NCBI GenBank assembly: GCA_003973505.1
Contig: QNXT01000269.1
Coordinates: 1-6,311, forward strand
Length of the DNA: 6,311 nucleotides
Reading direction: 5' to 3'
From: Bacteroidota bacterium
GTDB taxonomy: Bacteria; Bacteroidota; Bacteroidia; Bacteroidales; UBA1556
Shown: positions 6,279-6,311 of the stretch, piece after piece
How the letters are laid out: the number at the start of each line of letters is the position of its first letter
Numbering within the stretch: the stretch's first letter is position 1
The notes under the pieces: generated by a model
The model's input: only the letters and a program-made list of their open reading frames with translations
Told to the model about the DNA's origin: nothing
The model's database searches: none
Made by a program: the position numbers and the translations under genes

Positions 6279-6311
6279 TTCTTTATTAATACACTTAACT
6301 AATAGAATATC

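Larger units (their letters stand above)
5880..6311. other. Intergenic region upstream of the histidine kinase, no gene seen
   Basis: These 432 bases hold no open frame I would call a gene on either strand and no tRNA or rRNA. They contain the presumed kinase promoter (5940-5947, - strand), a small GC-rich palindrome, a 61-nt imperfect hairpin and an imperfect direct repeat, each listed separately. The remaining AT-rich stretch from about 6150 to 6240 shows nothing I can name. No start of a further gene is visible before the window ends. Confidence 0.7.

Noticed and set aside
6207..6308. ATTCTAT / ATAGAAT inverted repeat near the right edge
   Set aside because: Only 7 bp in very AT-rich DNA, with further similar words nearby; expected by chance.

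Overview
The window looks like chromosomal DNA from a member of the Bacteroidota. Pointers are the AT-rich composition, A/T-rich start regions without clear Shine-Dalgarno sequences, TAnnTTTG promoter-like boxes, and a NuoM sequence of the WSPDGHASAPTAVSMLHAGVLMK type that I associate with this phylum. I cannot place it to genus from the sequence alone.

Left part (2-2700): the end of a complex I (nuo) operon on the + strand. It contains the C-terminal 290 residues of NuoM, complete NuoN, and a 110-residue soluble protein of unknown function 11 bp behind nuoN. A strong intrinsic terminator closes the unit. NuoM and NuoN are the proton-pumping, antiporter-like membrane subunits of complex I. 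NuoN keeps all four classical charged residues. NuoM carries isoleucine where the E. coli protein has the TM7 pump lysine.

Middle (2701-4062): a 222-bp fold-back element with 16-bp perfect terminal inverted repeats, resembling a MITE or the remnant of an insertion sequence. Its right end touches the leader of a gene for an AI-2E family membrane protein (PF01594) and holds a possible promoter for it.

Right part (4068-5879, - strand): a two-component pair transcribed toward the AI-2E gene. The first gene is a four-TM LytS/YehU-type histidine kinase, followed after 24 bp by a LytTR response regulator. The regulator and AI-2E genes converge with only 5 bp between their stop codons.

Right edge (5880-6311): 432 bases with no convincing gene. 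They hold the presumed kinase promoter, a short GC-rich palindrome, a 61-nt imperfect hairpin and a short imperfect direct repeat.

The respiratory genes, the transporter and the sensor pair look like three independent units. No outright new system is evident. The best leads are the missing NuoM lysine, the unknown protein attached to the nuo operon, and the fold-back element at the AI-2E promoter.
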